Under the pieces are notes generated by a model. It saw only the letters and a list, made by a program, of their open reading frames with translations. It was not told the origin of the DNA and ran no database searches. A stretch of 64,000 bases of DNA from Plotosus lineatus (taxonomy: Eukaryota; Chordata; Actinopteri; Siluriformes; Plotosidae). Below, one piece after another: positions 21,178 through 32,448 of this stretch. The position numbers were made by a program, and so were the translations under genes. Within the stretch, counting starts at the first letter, position 1. Each line of letters starts with the position of its first letter. Location: NCBI GenBank assembly GCA_024760905.1, contig CM045735.1, positions 6,973,161-7,037,160 on the forward strand, written 5' to 3'.

Positions 21178-21380
21178 GTGAGAGGAGAAAGGGCGAGAGA
21201 GAGAGCGAGAGAGAGAGTGAGAGGAGAAAGGGCGAGAGAGAGAGAGAGAGAGAGGAGAGAAAGTGAGAGGAGAAAGGGTGTGAGAGAGAGAGAGAGAGAA
21301 GTGGGGTGAGTAATGAGGGAGGGAGAGAGAGTGAGAGTCAGAGAGAGGTGAAGCGAGTGATGGGTAGAGAGAGAGAGAGA

Positions 21381-21411
<31 letters not shown>

Positions 21412-21735
21412 AGAGTGAGTGATGAGGGAGGGAGAGAGAGAGAGAGAGAGAGGTGGAGTGAGTGATGAGGGAAGGAGAGAGAGAGGGGGAGAGAGAAAGG
21501 TGGAGCAAATGATGGGGAGAAACAGTGAGAGGAGAGAGAGAGAGAGAGAGAGAGAGATGGGGAGAGTGAGGGGAAGTGAGACTGAGGCAGAGAAAGAGAA
21601 AAGGAATGTGAGAGAGAAATAGAGAGAGAAAGCAAGACAAAGAGTAAGAGAGAAAGTGGGAAAGACAAAGCAAGAGCGAGAGAGAGAGATAAAAAGAGAG
21701 AAAAAATGAAAGCGTGAGAGAGAAGGAGAGAAAAC
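20990..21735 (+). repeat. (GA)n-rich polypurine block
   Basis: About 750 bp of GA repeats with GGA, GTGA and AAAG interruptions and repeated sub-blocks such as GGAGAAAGGGCGAGAGAGAG. The long Ser/Leu open frame on the minus strand is a by-product of the repeat. Confidence 0.95.
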
Positions 21736-21739
21736 TTCT

Positions 21740-22849
21740 GACAGTATTAAATGAAATATATAAGTGCGGTATGTGAGAGTCGTTGCTATCGTAGAGGACG
21801 AAATACTGTTACGATAAAAATAATTAGCTTCAGCGCTGCATCACACCGCGCTATGGTCGATAATTTTACTGTATCTGCATCGCCTGTCATGTTATATTTT
21901 TTATGCGTCACATGATGTGGAGGCACTACGCACGGATGCCCACTGTCTCATTAATTCTGTGGGATTTTTAGCAAATGGAAACATTAAGTACATTCACACC
22001 CCAGGCATGAAGCAGATCTGTCTCCACACTCAAAAAAAAAAATATATGCCTGATCCAACCGTATCCTTCCTTCTCCGAAATCTCATACTACTTGATTAAC
22101 TCGAGCCGGATCCCAGTTGTTGCACACGAGGCAATGGTCCAAACTCACCGGTCTCCTCACATGCTCAAGTATTAATGTGTCTTTCCAACTGTCAGCGTCG
22201 GGTACACGTGATTTCAACCTCCTGTTAAGAACAATAGATAATGATCTCCCGCTTTTGCAAACATCTCCATATCTCAGGGTGGCGGTAATTAGAGTGAGAA
22301 CACATCCAAAATTCGGGAATGACTTTCCCGCCCAACTAGTCCTCAGCACTAAAGTACCACCCCGTCCCCCTGCCACCCTTCCATATAAGAAACCTGGATG
22401 AAGTGGGCACAAAGACTCTGAGGATGCTGCAAATGGCATCACCTGTGACTGGGGTTCACGTGGGAATCTATCTCCTGCTAGTGGAAACCAAACACGTGAA
22501 TCAATACCCACATTGATCATCACATTAACACTTAATTTTATACCTTGGACACCAGAGGAGCGCAGAAGTATGACTCCGAATATTATAACCTCCACAGTTC
22601 TTCAGCTTGCTGCTTCTCCACTTCCCCACAAAATGCTGAATTTGTGTGTTTGTACTGGACAACCTATTTGGCTTCCTCCTCTCATTTATGGTCTTTCCAC
22701 TCTCTCTGCCTTCTCTGCTCTGATTGGTTGCCTTTCTGAAGGTGTTGAAGGGGGCACACTAGGATGGTTAGAGATAGAGAAAATCTCAGATTTGCAAGTT
22801 GGGTAATATCAATAAGTATATTAAAAGTCCGGTAAAAGCTGTTGGGATT
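21740..22849. other. Unannotated DNA with an unexplained open frame
   Basis: An open stretch of 170 codons lies on the minus strand at 22083-22595 and 94 codons on the plus strand at 22117-22401. Neither shows a known domain. The sequence is unique-looking and is not called a gene. Confidence 0.4.
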
Positions 22850-23098
22850 TTACACTTGAGCCTAGTGGCCCATCACAGCCAGAGCTTATCCCGGTTTCTG
22901 TAGCGTGAAGCGACTTAGGAGTTCAGCTTTTTCTGGATTTCTCAAATTATCTTTCCAGGATTTTGCACTGGTGCCCCTTTACACTGCTAGAGGCAAAGAG
23001 GCACACTTGTGGTTGAGCACAGTGGGGGTCTAACTGGGATTAGAACCCATGACCACTCGATCATGAACCCAGCACCCTAACCACGACACCACTGGCCT
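22850..23098 (-). mobile_element. SINE-C copy
   Basis: Reverse strand: CCTAGTGGCCCATCACAGCC, TAGCGTGAAGCGACTTAGGA, GCACACTTGTGGTTGAGCAC, head with TTAGAACCCATGACCACTCG. Confidence 0.8.
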
Positions 23099-23118
23099 CA
23101 CATTTTAGAATATGTATA

Positions 23119-23378
23119 CATTCGGCCCTCAACTTACAAAATTAATCCCTTCCAGCGCCTTTTTCGTAACGCGGGAGTGTCGTCAGTAGGGGTCGCATTT
23201 TACATGTTAAATGCCCGATTCGTTCCAAGGCTCCAAAGACCCTTTAAAAATGATAAAAGTACACCAATTTTGCATGAAATACATGTTAAAAGTAAAAGAA
23301 AATTATTTATTAAACCATTTAAACATTTTATTCATACACTAAACCATTTTATTAACATTTATTAATTAAAATATCTTT

Positions 23379-23421
<43 letters not shown>

Positions 23422-23674
23422 TGTGTGTCTCTCTCTCTCTCTCTCCCTCTCTCACACACACACAGACACACATTAAATGTTTATTGTAGCACTGCGGGCC
23501 ATGCCCACAAGACGTGGAATTCAAAGCCTGCTTGACAGATCAGAGGTCCAAACTCAACTTTAAGTTGATTCCTTGAGGGATCGGAATTCCAGATGAGCTC
23601 AAATGCGCCATATTTATTAAACATTTACTGAATAAAATAAGAGTTAAGCTTCCTTCTCTATCTCTCTTTCTCTG

Positions 23675-23746
<72 letters not shown>

Positions 23747-24056
23747 TCTCTCTCTCTATCACAAACACACACGGACGGGATTAAAGCAGAATTACAGTAC
23801 CTATTTGAAAGATCAGAGGTCCTCACTAGCTCTGCATCATCCCTCCTAGCCAATGGGAGACCAGCGGGGCGGGATGTTGAGAGACAGCCAATGAGAGAGC
23901 AACTCATGCATCGTGTGAAGTTTTAATTGCCGCTTTTGAATTTCTTTTCGTAAGAGGGGTTTGTTTTTGTATCCCGGGGACGAAAAATTGGGAAAATGTT
24001 TTTCGTAACCCGAGATTTTCGTACCCAGGGGGGTTTCATAAGTTGAGGGCCGACTG
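23119..24056 (+). mobile_element. MITE-H, Tigger/pogo-like
   Basis: Ends CATTCGGCCCTCAACTTA and TAAGTTGAGGGCCGACTG are inverted repeats, about 938 bp apart. The interior holds TTTTCGTAACGCGGG, two (CA)n/(CT)n tracts (23383-23460, 23660-23770) and CCAATGGGAGACCAGCGGGG, which recalls the MITE-A interior. No transposase frame. Confidence 0.7.
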
Positions 24057-25109
24057 TGTATTACTCCATATTAATGGTGTGATTTGATTGGTTTGTTGTC
24101 TAAACATTATTCCGAGTGGATAATGCTCGACTCAAACTAACAGACACTGACGGTTTATTATAGCCACGCAGCACGAGATGGTGTCACTATAGCACTTCAA
24201 AATTAAAAAGTAAACCATTAAAGTCTTATTTGAGTTTGTTTCTCATATTTTTCCGCATAGTATATACTACAATATTCAACAAGTATGTGACAGTTTGTTC
24301 TAGACTCCAATTTACTCACATTTTTATGTTATACATAATAAAAGTCTTGAATAGGTTTCAAAACATTCTGCTATCTACAAGCACAAGGAGCTCACCTGCC
24401 CCGTATTTATTACGGCTAAAATATATTAAAAAATAGACCTATAAAAGTTTCGTTTAAGTTTCTTTTTTATATCCCTATGTAGTATATACTACAATAATTA
24501 TGCACATTCCGTCTTAGGGACTGTTTAGCAAACTCCACCTCACTGAGACAGCAAACCAATCAGATCGCATTGTTTCTGTGTAGTTCCAACAGAACTCAAA
24601 TACACTTCACTTACTTCTCAGAATAAATGACCATATTCCACTACTATCTTTTATGGCTACCCTTGACTCACCTTACCCGCGTATCCCGCCTGTATTTTAA
24701 CCTCACACCACAGGTGTGTTCAAGCCCGTCAACACACCAGGACCTTCTAAGCCTCTTAAGCCAAAACCCCCTGCAGTAATCAAGCCGATGTTCCTCGAGA
24801 ATTGCTCAGGCCACTTAACACCACCGGCAGGGATCTGTATGAACCTGCTGTGTACACTGACCATAAAAACACTTTCACATCTCACACGGACACATGCACA
24901 TGCTCAGACACACACACACACACGGACATTTTTGCCTTTGTATGTGCATGTACAAGTAAGAGTCTATGTACAATTTTATACACACATCACTGATACGGTC
25001 ACCAATTCTGATCGTACTATTTACATGGAAGTGATAGGACAGATGTGTGTTTTGATATTTCCCAAACATACACTGTTCCCATATCACACCCTTATGTCAC
25101 AACTTTGTT
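24057..25109. other. Unannotated DNA
   Basis: Unique-looking, with a short CA run at 24907-24922. No exon or dispersed repeat recognised. Confidence 0.4.
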
Positions 25110-25425
25110 CTGAATGACTGACAAGGACCAAAATGTGATGGCTACACAACTGGGTCTATTCTTCTCCAAAACTGCAGGTCTTGTGGCATGTTCCTGATAC
25201 GCCGTGGTCAATACCTACCAAAGGTGGTCCAAGAAAGTTCAACCAGTACCTCTGCAGGAGTTTCATGGGTTCTCATGACTCATTGGTGCGCAAAGGCTAG
25301 TACATGAGGTCCGATTCCACAGACAGTGGTGAAACGAAAAAAGAATGACAAAATACATCCGATCCTATTAAGAGCTACTGTAGCACAAACTGCACGAGTC
25401 AGAGCACACAAGGTTGCTTGCTGTG
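25110..25425 (+). pseudogene. Tc1-like transposase relic, N-terminal part
   Basis: Pieces of a widespread fish Tc1-like element: GACAAGGACCAAAATGTGAT, CTCCAAAACTGCAGGTCTTG, AAAGGTGGTCCAAGAAAG, and later GAGCTACTGTAGCACAAACT. Frames are broken by shifts and the rest of the element is missing. A different Tc1 lineage from 5260-5860. Confidence 0.75.
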
Positions 25426-25429
25426 TACA

Positions 25430-25992
25430 GAGCTGTCCGGCCCCAGAGTAGTCGGGTGAATTAATGAATGGATTATTACATACTGTAAATTTTCAGATTG
25501 TTTTTTTTTCCTGCTGAGCAGTTTGACTCGGTCACGGAACCTTTACTGTTTTGGGGAATGAGGAGTAAAAAGTAGACTTGCTTTCGGGTAGATAGATATA
25601 CTGTAGTGGAAAACGTGAACAGAATACGTGACCCATCACAACAATATTAGATATTAACTTAATGCTCTAAACTGACTAAATTAAGGCAAAGACAATACCT
25701 GTTAAATGTTAACTCGGTTAAAATTAATATCTTCCTGTGTGCAGAATTTTTTTTCTGATAGCTTCTGTTTATACGATTTTATGGAAAGTTACTTGAAAAC
25801 TGAGTCTCACATTGATGATGTCATTGAGGTCCATGTTAACATAAACATGCACAGGAATCTGATACATTCACGTCATGTCACAGAATTGTGTCAGGGGAGT
25901 TAGAAGGTTTAGATTAAAATAATTTCCTGTGCAGTGGGGAAACTAGTTATAATAAATAATAAAATAGGCATAAAATAAAAATAGCAAAGCCA
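25430..25992. other. Unannotated DNA
   Basis: No repeat or exon recognised. Confidence 0.4.
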
Positions 25993-25993
25993 C

Positions 25994-26042
<49 letters not shown>
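25994..26042. repeat. (GT)n / poly(G) compound microsatellite
   Basis: GT run of about 34 nt followed by about 16 G. Confidence 0.95.
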
Positions 26043-26043
<1 letters not shown>

Positions 26044-26125
26044 TTTAGCCAGGCGAGAGTGGGGCTTGAGCCCCCAACTTTGGGATGAGTGATCCAGCAC
26101 CTTTACCACCAGGCCACCACCACCC
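26043..26125 (-). mobile_element. SINE-B head fragment
   Basis: GAGAGTGGGGCTTGAGCCCC, then GATCCAGCACCTTTACCACC and AGGCCACCACC: the tRNA-like 5' end on the reverse strand. Confidence 0.8.
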
Positions 26126-26589
26126 CAAAGCCGTACTCCTCATGTTAATTTGGGCTTTGATTACATCATCATTCTGCGACTGATTTTTTTAATATAAAAA
26201 CCGCATAAAATTGTTAAAATATAAGCTATCGGTCTATGATTTTGCACACAGACAGATTTTAATATGAACGTTAGATTGAGTTTAACTATTAACATGTGCA
26301 GTCTTTGCCTTAAAGTAAACTTAGACAAACGCAAACTTACAAAATAAACAAAGTAAATACGATTGTATATAAAACAAATTTCTTCAACTTGAGAGACATC
26401 TTTTTTGTCGTATCTTTTTTCTAGTGAGTTGAAATTTTGGTTAATTTTAAAGCTAACAGTGCATATGTACATTGCTCAGAAAGGTCCCTTGGTGCATTAA
26501 GACTCATTTCGTGGTGGTGGGTCACATGATGAATATTTTCTGAAAACAGAAAAAGAAATGAATTGTGGGAAAAGAGGATGCCCAGGAAA

Positions 26590-26835
26590 GTCATTTAGCA
26601 GAGGCTCTTATACAGGGAGACTTACTTTGCCAAATGAAAATTAACAAGGTTTATCTGCCGTTTAATTCAGATGGAAGACAGACCTTGTTAATTCTCGGTT
26701 GACGATTTTTTTTATAAAAATGAGCAATTGAAAGTTAAGGGCCTTGCTAAAGGGCCCAACAGCAGTGGTACTGGGGACTAAACCCCAACCTTCAGATCAG
26801 TAATCCATTGAATTAATCACTGACCCAGCAGTCTC
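26590..26835 (-). mobile_element. SINE-D copy
   Basis: TCATTTAGCAGAGGCTCTTA, GGGCCTTGCTAAAGGGCCCA, AACAGCAGTGGTACTGGGG and a tRNA-like head at the right end. The AGGGCCCAACAG block is typical of a fish SINE family. Confidence 0.7.
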
Positions 26836-27284
26836 TGTTAACAACGGCTGTTTGTAGAACTTTTGGGATGAAGGTGACGGAGAAAACCAGCTGCATTACC
26901 ACCGATTAAACCTGTCTCACAAGTGTTTTTTTTTTTTTTTCCATGGGAAGCCTCTCACCGAGAATCTTGTGAATGTGCTCGGCTATGTGCCGTGACGTCG
27001 ATAATGCTTACAGTTGCTTACTTAAGATTATAGAGTTATCAAAATAGGTTTGTTCAATAGCTACAAATAAAAATTTCAGTGTAGCTGAAAATCCAATTAC
27101 TTTTGGATTCATAAACAAGCATTAATGGATTACGCAGAGATCAAATCTAATCACAGTGCCATTTGTTTTCCAGTTTCTATTCGTCAGAGAGTGACGGTAG
27201 GACTTAGGCATCATTTCCCCCTTTGTGTCTAGACTGAGTACGAAAAATAATCCATTGAGACTATGTGAGTGAGCTGAGCTTCAC
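26836..27284 (-). other. Intron flank downstream of the tenm2 exon
   Basis: Unique sequence with a poly(T) run at 26925-26940. On the minus strand this is the start of the intron after the first coding exon. Confidence 0.5.
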
Positions 27285-27486
27285 CTTGCCCGACGTATTC
27301 TACGGTCTCGGGCCCATAGTGCATCCGTGTCTCCTGTTCGTAGGCTTTCAGCATCTCGCTAGAGCTGTAGCGTTTCTGGGGGTCCGTGTGACACTCATCT
27401 GCGTCCATAGAGGACGTGGCGTATTGAGGCTCTTTCCTGCACCTGGCTCGTGTCAGCGAGCGGTGCCGCTTCTCCTTCAGGTCCAT
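27285..27486 (-). CDS. tenm2: Teneurin-2, first coding exon (N-terminal intracellular domain)
   Basis: Encodes 67 residues plus one base from ATG at 27486. The start is in a good Kozak context (GCTGGGATGG). The peptide begins [19 protein letters not shown] and contains [16 protein letters not shown] and RMHYG. Teneurins share this N-terminus (SLTR..R, SYSSSE.LKAY); RHRSLTR and RMHYG fit teneurin-2 better than the RPYCSLTK and KPYRSLTR forms of teneurins 3 and 4 as I recall them. Teneurins are about 2,700-residue type II transmembrane cell-adhesion proteins that bind latrophilins at synapses; this exon is part of the cytoplasmic domain. The donor AAG|GTGAAG falls after the first base of a Gly codon (phase 1). 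The last residues (PETVEYVGQ) are shorter than I recall for mammals. Next exon not in window. Confidence 0.9.
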
Positions 27487-27539
27487 CCCAGCAGTAGCCA
27501 ATCAGCTCACAGGAGAGCAATATAGATTGTGCTGATCAC
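27487..27539 (-). other. tenm2: 5' UTR part and splice acceptor of the tenm2 start exon
   Basis: Upstream of the ATG the minus strand has a pyrimidine tract ending CCCCCTGTCCAG, an excellent 3' splice site, with the exon starting at 27539. So the start-codon exon is internal and at least one 5' non-coding exon must lie farther upstream (higher coordinates). Confidence 0.75.
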
Positions 27540-28380
27540 CTGGACAGGGGGACAGAGAGGGAAGGGAAAGATAACGTTAAATGTATTTTTTTTTTTTTTT
27601 TCATCCCAGAAATAAATTTCAAATATTTACAAGACTTCCAAAAAGAAAATGAGACCCCATTTGTCTATGTGAAATGTCTTGTTCCGTCATTACAAATTTT
27701 CAAATAAAAAACAACCCAAAATGCATTGCTGTCTGGGGTCGATATCAATATTCATCCAGTGTTGATCACTTTAAATTCATCAGTTTGTTGCTGTATAAAC
27801 TTAAGACATATTTTATGGGTTTATCTATTTATTTAAAAACCTTTTGGCTCAAGAAGGCACACCACAGCCAAGAGCATGTCTCATTCAGAGTATAATAACA
27901 GCAGAAAGACATTTTGAGATGACTGAATTCATTTCGCTGCATATAATATTTGCATATAAATGTTTGCCAACTTTATCGTTTCTCTCACTCCATTTCTAAA
28001 GCAAACGCTTCCTTTTCTATTCTGCTAAACTTTCACGGAGCCCTTTGTTACCTACTGTAATTTTAGCTCTTTTATGCTGCCCACTCTCTATTATTTCTTG
28101 GCTTCACTTCACCAAAACTGCTTTTCACATGTGACAATCAGTTCTTACCACTCAAAACTCAGACTCATTTTACACAAAGCACAACTGCTTCTTACCTCAA
28201 CATACAAAACTCCACGTATTTCTCACCAGGAACACTGCGAGAGCTTGTTATTACCATTAATGTACTGATCTATTCCTGTTACCTTAATTACGTTTATTTA
28301 GCCAAAGAAACCATTGGACTGTATCATATTTTAACCTTTGGCTATTTTTCAACAACATCGGCTATGGACGAATTCGAGTA
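27540..28380. other. Upstream intron, unannotated
   Basis: Unique AT-rich sequence with a poly(T) run at 27585-27601. No exon or repeat family recognised. Confidence 0.5.
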
Positions 28381-28754
28381 CAGGTATACCTCAACTTAAG
28401 TCGTTTTGAGTGAAGTCATTCTCGATTATACGTCAGTTTTCAAAAAAAATATATGGAAAAATAATTTTATAACTTTTTTCATAATGTTTTTAAATTAGTG
28501 CTTCTGAATTATTTTCTGTGACACCCCCTTTAGGAAGGAAAAATTAAACATTTCACACCCCCCAGTGCCCCACGCACGACTATACATGGTATTATTTGTC
28601 TATAAAATTATGAATACACCTATGCATAACAATGTATCTTTATTAACATTAAAAATAAAAAAGCATTAAATAATAAAAAAACACTTAATTCTAGCACAGT
28701 ATGGCAAAAAAGCATGTTCCCCAAGGTTTTATATATATATATATATATATAAAA

Positions 28755-29211
28755 AATGCAGCCATGAGGTGGGGGGGGCACTAACCAATGTCTCTCCCCC
28801 TCATGCCGGTCCCAAGCCCGGAGAAATGCAGAGGGTTGTGTCAGGAAGGGCATCCGACGTAAAACCAATGCCAAACATTTATGTTGCAAATCAGAAGTAT
28901 TACCCCCATACCGGATCGGTCGAGGCCCGGGTTAACAACGACCGCCATCAGTGCTGTCAATCAACAGGGTGCTGATGGAAATTGGACTACTGTTGGTCGA
29001 AGACGTCGAAGAAGAAGAGGTGGGAGGCGTGTCCGTAGGCAGAGAAAGAAAAGGAAAGGCATGAGTCTAGGACTGAGAGTAGGGACTTTGAATGTTGGAA
29101 CTACATGAAGGTCGTTGGAGTCAGAAAAGAAGATGCGGAGGACAGGGTGAGGTGGAGGCAGATGATTTGCTGTGGCGACCCCTGAAGGGAGCAGCCGAAA
29201 GTAAAAGAAGA

Positions 29212-29213
<2 letters not shown>
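28755..29213 (+). mobile_element. Internally deleted RTE-like LINE
   Basis: 5' part has GTTGTGTCAGGAAGGGCATC and an open stretch ending KGMSLGLRVGTLNVGT, the start of an apurinic-type endonuclease domain (TLNVGTMT in intact relatives). At about 29100 it jumps to the element's extreme C-terminus (KKRRCGGQGEVEADDLLW frame; DNA equals the EEDAEDRVRWRQMICCGDP block) and the AAGAAGAAG tail. The endonuclease and reverse transcriptase cores are gone. Confidence 0.75.

Positions 29214-29295
<82 letters not shown>
29214..29295. repeat. (TA)n / (CA)n compound microsatellite
   Basis: Follows the AAGAAGAAG tail of the RTE derivative. Confidence 0.95.
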
Positions 29296-29298
<3 letters not shown>

Positions 29299-29439
29299 AA
29301 AAAAGCCTAGGCGAGCCTAGAGACAAGCTAATTCAATTTAAGTCGTTTTCGACTTACATCGTCTCTCCTGGAACCAATTAACAACGTAAGCCGAGGTATA
29401 CCTGTACTTTCATACTATTGGTGCATACATCACAGAATG

Positions 29440-29440
29440 T

Positions 29441-29508
<68 letters not shown>

Positions 29509-29545
29509 TACATACATATATACATACATATACACACATACACAC
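29440..29545. repeat. (TA)n / (CA)n compound microsatellite
   Basis: TA run, CA run, then imperfect ATACATACATAT repeats. Confidence 0.95.
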
Positions 29546-29939
29546 ACTGATGTCCAGAGTTGTCTGGATGTCAAATTAAATTATATGATATCACACATGG
29601 CACAGCATCCCATAATTTAGCTGCAGCGTCTGAATAACTGCCAAAGATAAAGAATTCCCCTTGGGAAAATAATTTTTAAAAAGTCGCAGTGTGAAGCGAC
29701 AGTTTATACATCTCTATTAATTCACTTGTTTGCCACACCGTGAAAACCTACTAGGGTCACTGTAAGGACACAGCCGATTTCAGCCATCTCCGGAGAAGAT
29801 GATATGTGATGACCCAAATATGAAGCTAATGCTGTATTTGCGTCATACAGATAATCGGGATAATTAGACACTGAAATATTGTGATAATCATCCTCGTGTA
29901 TACACAAACACAACCTGGTGCCTACAGATCAAGGCCTGG
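29546..29939. other. Unannotated DNA with a tail fragment
   Basis: A short minus-strand V-SINE tail piece lies near 29735-29795 (CCTACTAGGGTCACTG, TTTCAGCCATCTCCGG). The rest is unassigned. Confidence 0.45.
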
Positions 29940-30106
29940 CTGGGACATTTACAGCATTTGGCGGTCGCTGTTATCCAGCATGACTTACAATTATCATTGA
30001 AGGTGCAGGACCTTGCTGAGGGGCCCAACAGTGGTGATAGTGGGGATTGAACCACTGACCTTTGGATCAGTCACCCAGTGCCTTATCTACTAAACCATCA
30101 CTGCCC
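29940..30106 (-). mobile_element. SINE-D copy
   Basis: GCATTTGGCGGTCGCTGTTA, TGAGGGGCCCAACAGTGGTG, GATTGAACCACTGACCTTTG and ACTAAACCATCACTGCCC, with the tRNA-like head at the right. Confidence 0.8.
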
Positions 30107-30125
30107 ACAGCTGAGCTGTACCAAC

Positions 30126-30220
30126 GGGGGGGGGGGGGGGGTGGAGATTGAGACTCGCCATCTTATCACCCAGTAAGAGAATAAACGAGAGACACACAGT
30201 GTGAGAGAGAGAGAGAGAGA
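30126..30220. repeat. Poly(G) and (GA)n
   Basis: About 16 G at 30126-30141 and a GA run at 30203-30220. Confidence 0.9.
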
Positions 30221-31087
30221 GATGGCCATCTACCCTCGTCGACACCCTCCTACTCTGCATCTGTGACTTGGTGGTGAGTCATCACCAGGGACTCTCATCA
30301 AACCATTTGTCATTGGCTCAGTACATCGAAACCCTTCACACTGAAACACTCACCATTGTTATTAACGGGGATGAAAAATACTTGAGGAATTGTACTCCGT
30401 CGTTGTACTTGAATACGTATAAACCACCACACAGCAGCATTGAGCTGGAGGGCGGGCGCTCCGACCCTACCTCACTAACAGGGCTCAACATGCATGCGGA
30501 AGGAAAGACTTCAAGAAAAAAACGCATTAACACATCAGTGGTTAGCGAAGCTGTGCATGGAGATCCACCTTCCCCTGCAGGTTTTAGCACCAACCAAAAT
30601 CTAGCACACCTCTTTTATCTTATCCAGACTGTCTTAACTCATTGGTGAGGCGGTCAAGTGGGTGTGAGTAAGATTAAAGCCAAAATCTCCAGGAACAGAG
30701 GTGGTGACCACTGGACTCCATAATATTCTTTCATTCGCCATGTCAGATGACACAGTCATAGTGCCGTCAGTTCTTGCTGTGTCTTGCTTGCTCCGTGATC
30801 TTGTCTGAGAAAAAAAAGTTTTCATTGTTTGGAAACCCGCACGTAAGTGACGTCAAATTTTCTCCTAATCGTCCTGGAGATACTAAAAGTGCAAGTGACT
30901 AGATTTTATGGCAACCCGTGCAGATATGTTCTGAAAGCCTGGTTCGACTGATCTGCTTGCTGACAATCATCGATTTTCATTTGTACAAATACTCAGGAAA
31001 TCTTACAGCGAAAGTCAGATTTCTTCACTTAATATACACCCAGTCTTCACACATAAGGTCCCATTTCAAGTGACTGTTCTCAATGTG
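30221..31087. other. Unannotated DNA
   Basis: Unique-looking. An open plus-strand stretch of 126 codons (30268-30648) has no recognised domain and is not called. Confidence 0.4.
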
Positions 31088-31430
31088 GGCATTGATGGTC
31101 TAGTGGATAGGGCGCAGGATCGCTGATCCTAAGGTCGGGGGTTCGAGTCCCCACAGGGTTGTCACTGTCCCCCCAGTAAGGCTAACTGGGTTATCAAAGG
31201 CGGGCCATGTTTCTCACTGTCTGTGGTGAGAGGTTCATGTAAAAGAACCATTGCTGACTTTTGTAAAGAGTAGCTGCAAAGCCGTCAGTGTGTTTCTGTC
31301 CCTTGATAAAAGGGTTGTGACAGGAAGGGCATCCGACGTAAAAACCCATGCCAAATCAAAAATGCGCGAATCAGATGATTCGCTGTGGCGACTCTCAAGA
31401 ATGGGGAAAAAGCTGAAAAGAAAAGAAGAA
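31088..31430 (+). mobile_element. SINE-B2: SINE-B body with RTE-like tail
   Basis: Head with GATGGTCTAGTGGATAGGG and B-box GGTTCGAGTCC (31141-31151). The body is the same as SINE-B up to GTGTTTCTGTCCC. Then, instead of the L2-like tail, it has GGAAGGGCATCCGACGTAAA, TTCGCTGTGGCGACTCT and AAAAGAAAAGAAGAAG, as in the RTE-like LINE of this window. Confidence 0.85.
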
Positions 31431-31548
31431 GTTCTCAATCGAACGTATAAACATCTGTCTTTCTTTAGAAAAATGTCCTGACCGTTACTTTGTACATTTT
31501 TCTGAAAATGACCCGTGTACTGAACGTATTTAATAATACAACATATAT

Positions 31549-32448
31549 AGAGTGGTACATTGTCTAACGAGTGTCCCTTATAACGAATTATCCATGATAC
31601 GAGCTTCAAATCCACCCAAAATGTGCTCCATCCAATGAGCAAAAATTCAATGTATGAGCTCGCCTCGAAATGTCTTTTCTGACCTGATGAGCTTCGTATT
31701 CTTCCACATGTATTACTCCGCGTTCCGAGAACGCCTTGTGCAGTGCTTCTCAATTCTTTTCTGTGACACCTCCGCTAGGAAGAGAAAAAAGATCACCCCC
31801 CACCCCACCGTGACTATAAATAGTATTTACTGCACTGCATACCGTTTGCACAGTGCTTTTTCCCTACACCATTGTACGACAATGAGAGCGCTACTGCCAA
31901 CTACTGTAGTGGATGTGCAATTACACTTAATTTTAGTACAGTATGGCAAAAAATCATGTTCCCGCAGGTCATACGCGCCACCCCCCGGCATGCCCGACTA
32001 TTTGAGAAGCACTGACCTTGTGGGAGCTCACCACGAGCCTTTCGCTGGCATTTATAGCATACACACGCACAAAATTCACTGCCCTCCTCTGTTACATAGC
32101 ACCTCATACCTGCCCACGTGACATCTTCGCCACAGTCGATGATCGGAAGGGTTAGTTGACTTATTGTTTATTTTTGTTTTATTATTATTTAGTATTAATT
32201 CTTATTAATGTTAATGTACATGTATTATTATTATTATGAAATATTTATTGTTTTTACATGTTTATCTTTAATATATTCGGTTAAATATATGTGTTTGTGG
32301 CAGGTTATACGAGTTTGGAAGGGGGTTGGAATAGATTAATTGGTTTTCTGTTATTTTTTTATGGGAATAATTGTTTCATCTAATGAATTTTTTGACTTAC
32401 GAGCTCGCCCTCGGAACGGATTAAATTCGTTAGCTGAGGTATCTCTGT
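31549..32448 (-). mobile_element. MITE-E, Tigger/pogo-like
   Basis: About 900 bp. The ends AGTGGTACATTGTCTAACG and CGTTAGCTGAGGTATCTCTG are imperfect inverted repeats. The interior (GACACCTCCGCTAGGAAGAG, AACCTGCCACAAAC reversed) matches the inverted copy 46091-46984. No transposase. Confidence 0.8.

Larger units (their letters stand above)
28381..29404 (+). mobile_element. MITE-I, Tigger/pogo-like, interrupted
   Basis: TA-flanked. Ends are CAGGTATACCTCAACTTAAG and the inverted CGTAAGCCGAGGTATACCTG. CAGGTATACCTC is close to known Tigger termini. It is interrupted by (TA)n (28729-28751), an internally deleted RTE derivative (28755-29213) and (TA)n/(CA)n (29214-29295). Confidence 0.8.

Noticed and set aside
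20901..21668. 255-codon Ser/Leu-rich minus-strand ORF
   Set aside because: Translation of a (GA)n tract; no protein-like complexity.
22083..22595. 170-codon minus-strand ORF in unique DNA
   Set aside because: No recognisable domain, no splice context linking it to tenm2, and an overlapping ORF on the other strand. Left as unexplained, not as a gene.
30268..30648. 126-codon plus-strand ORF
   Set aside because: No known domain, and no codon pattern that sets it apart from the surrounding sequence.
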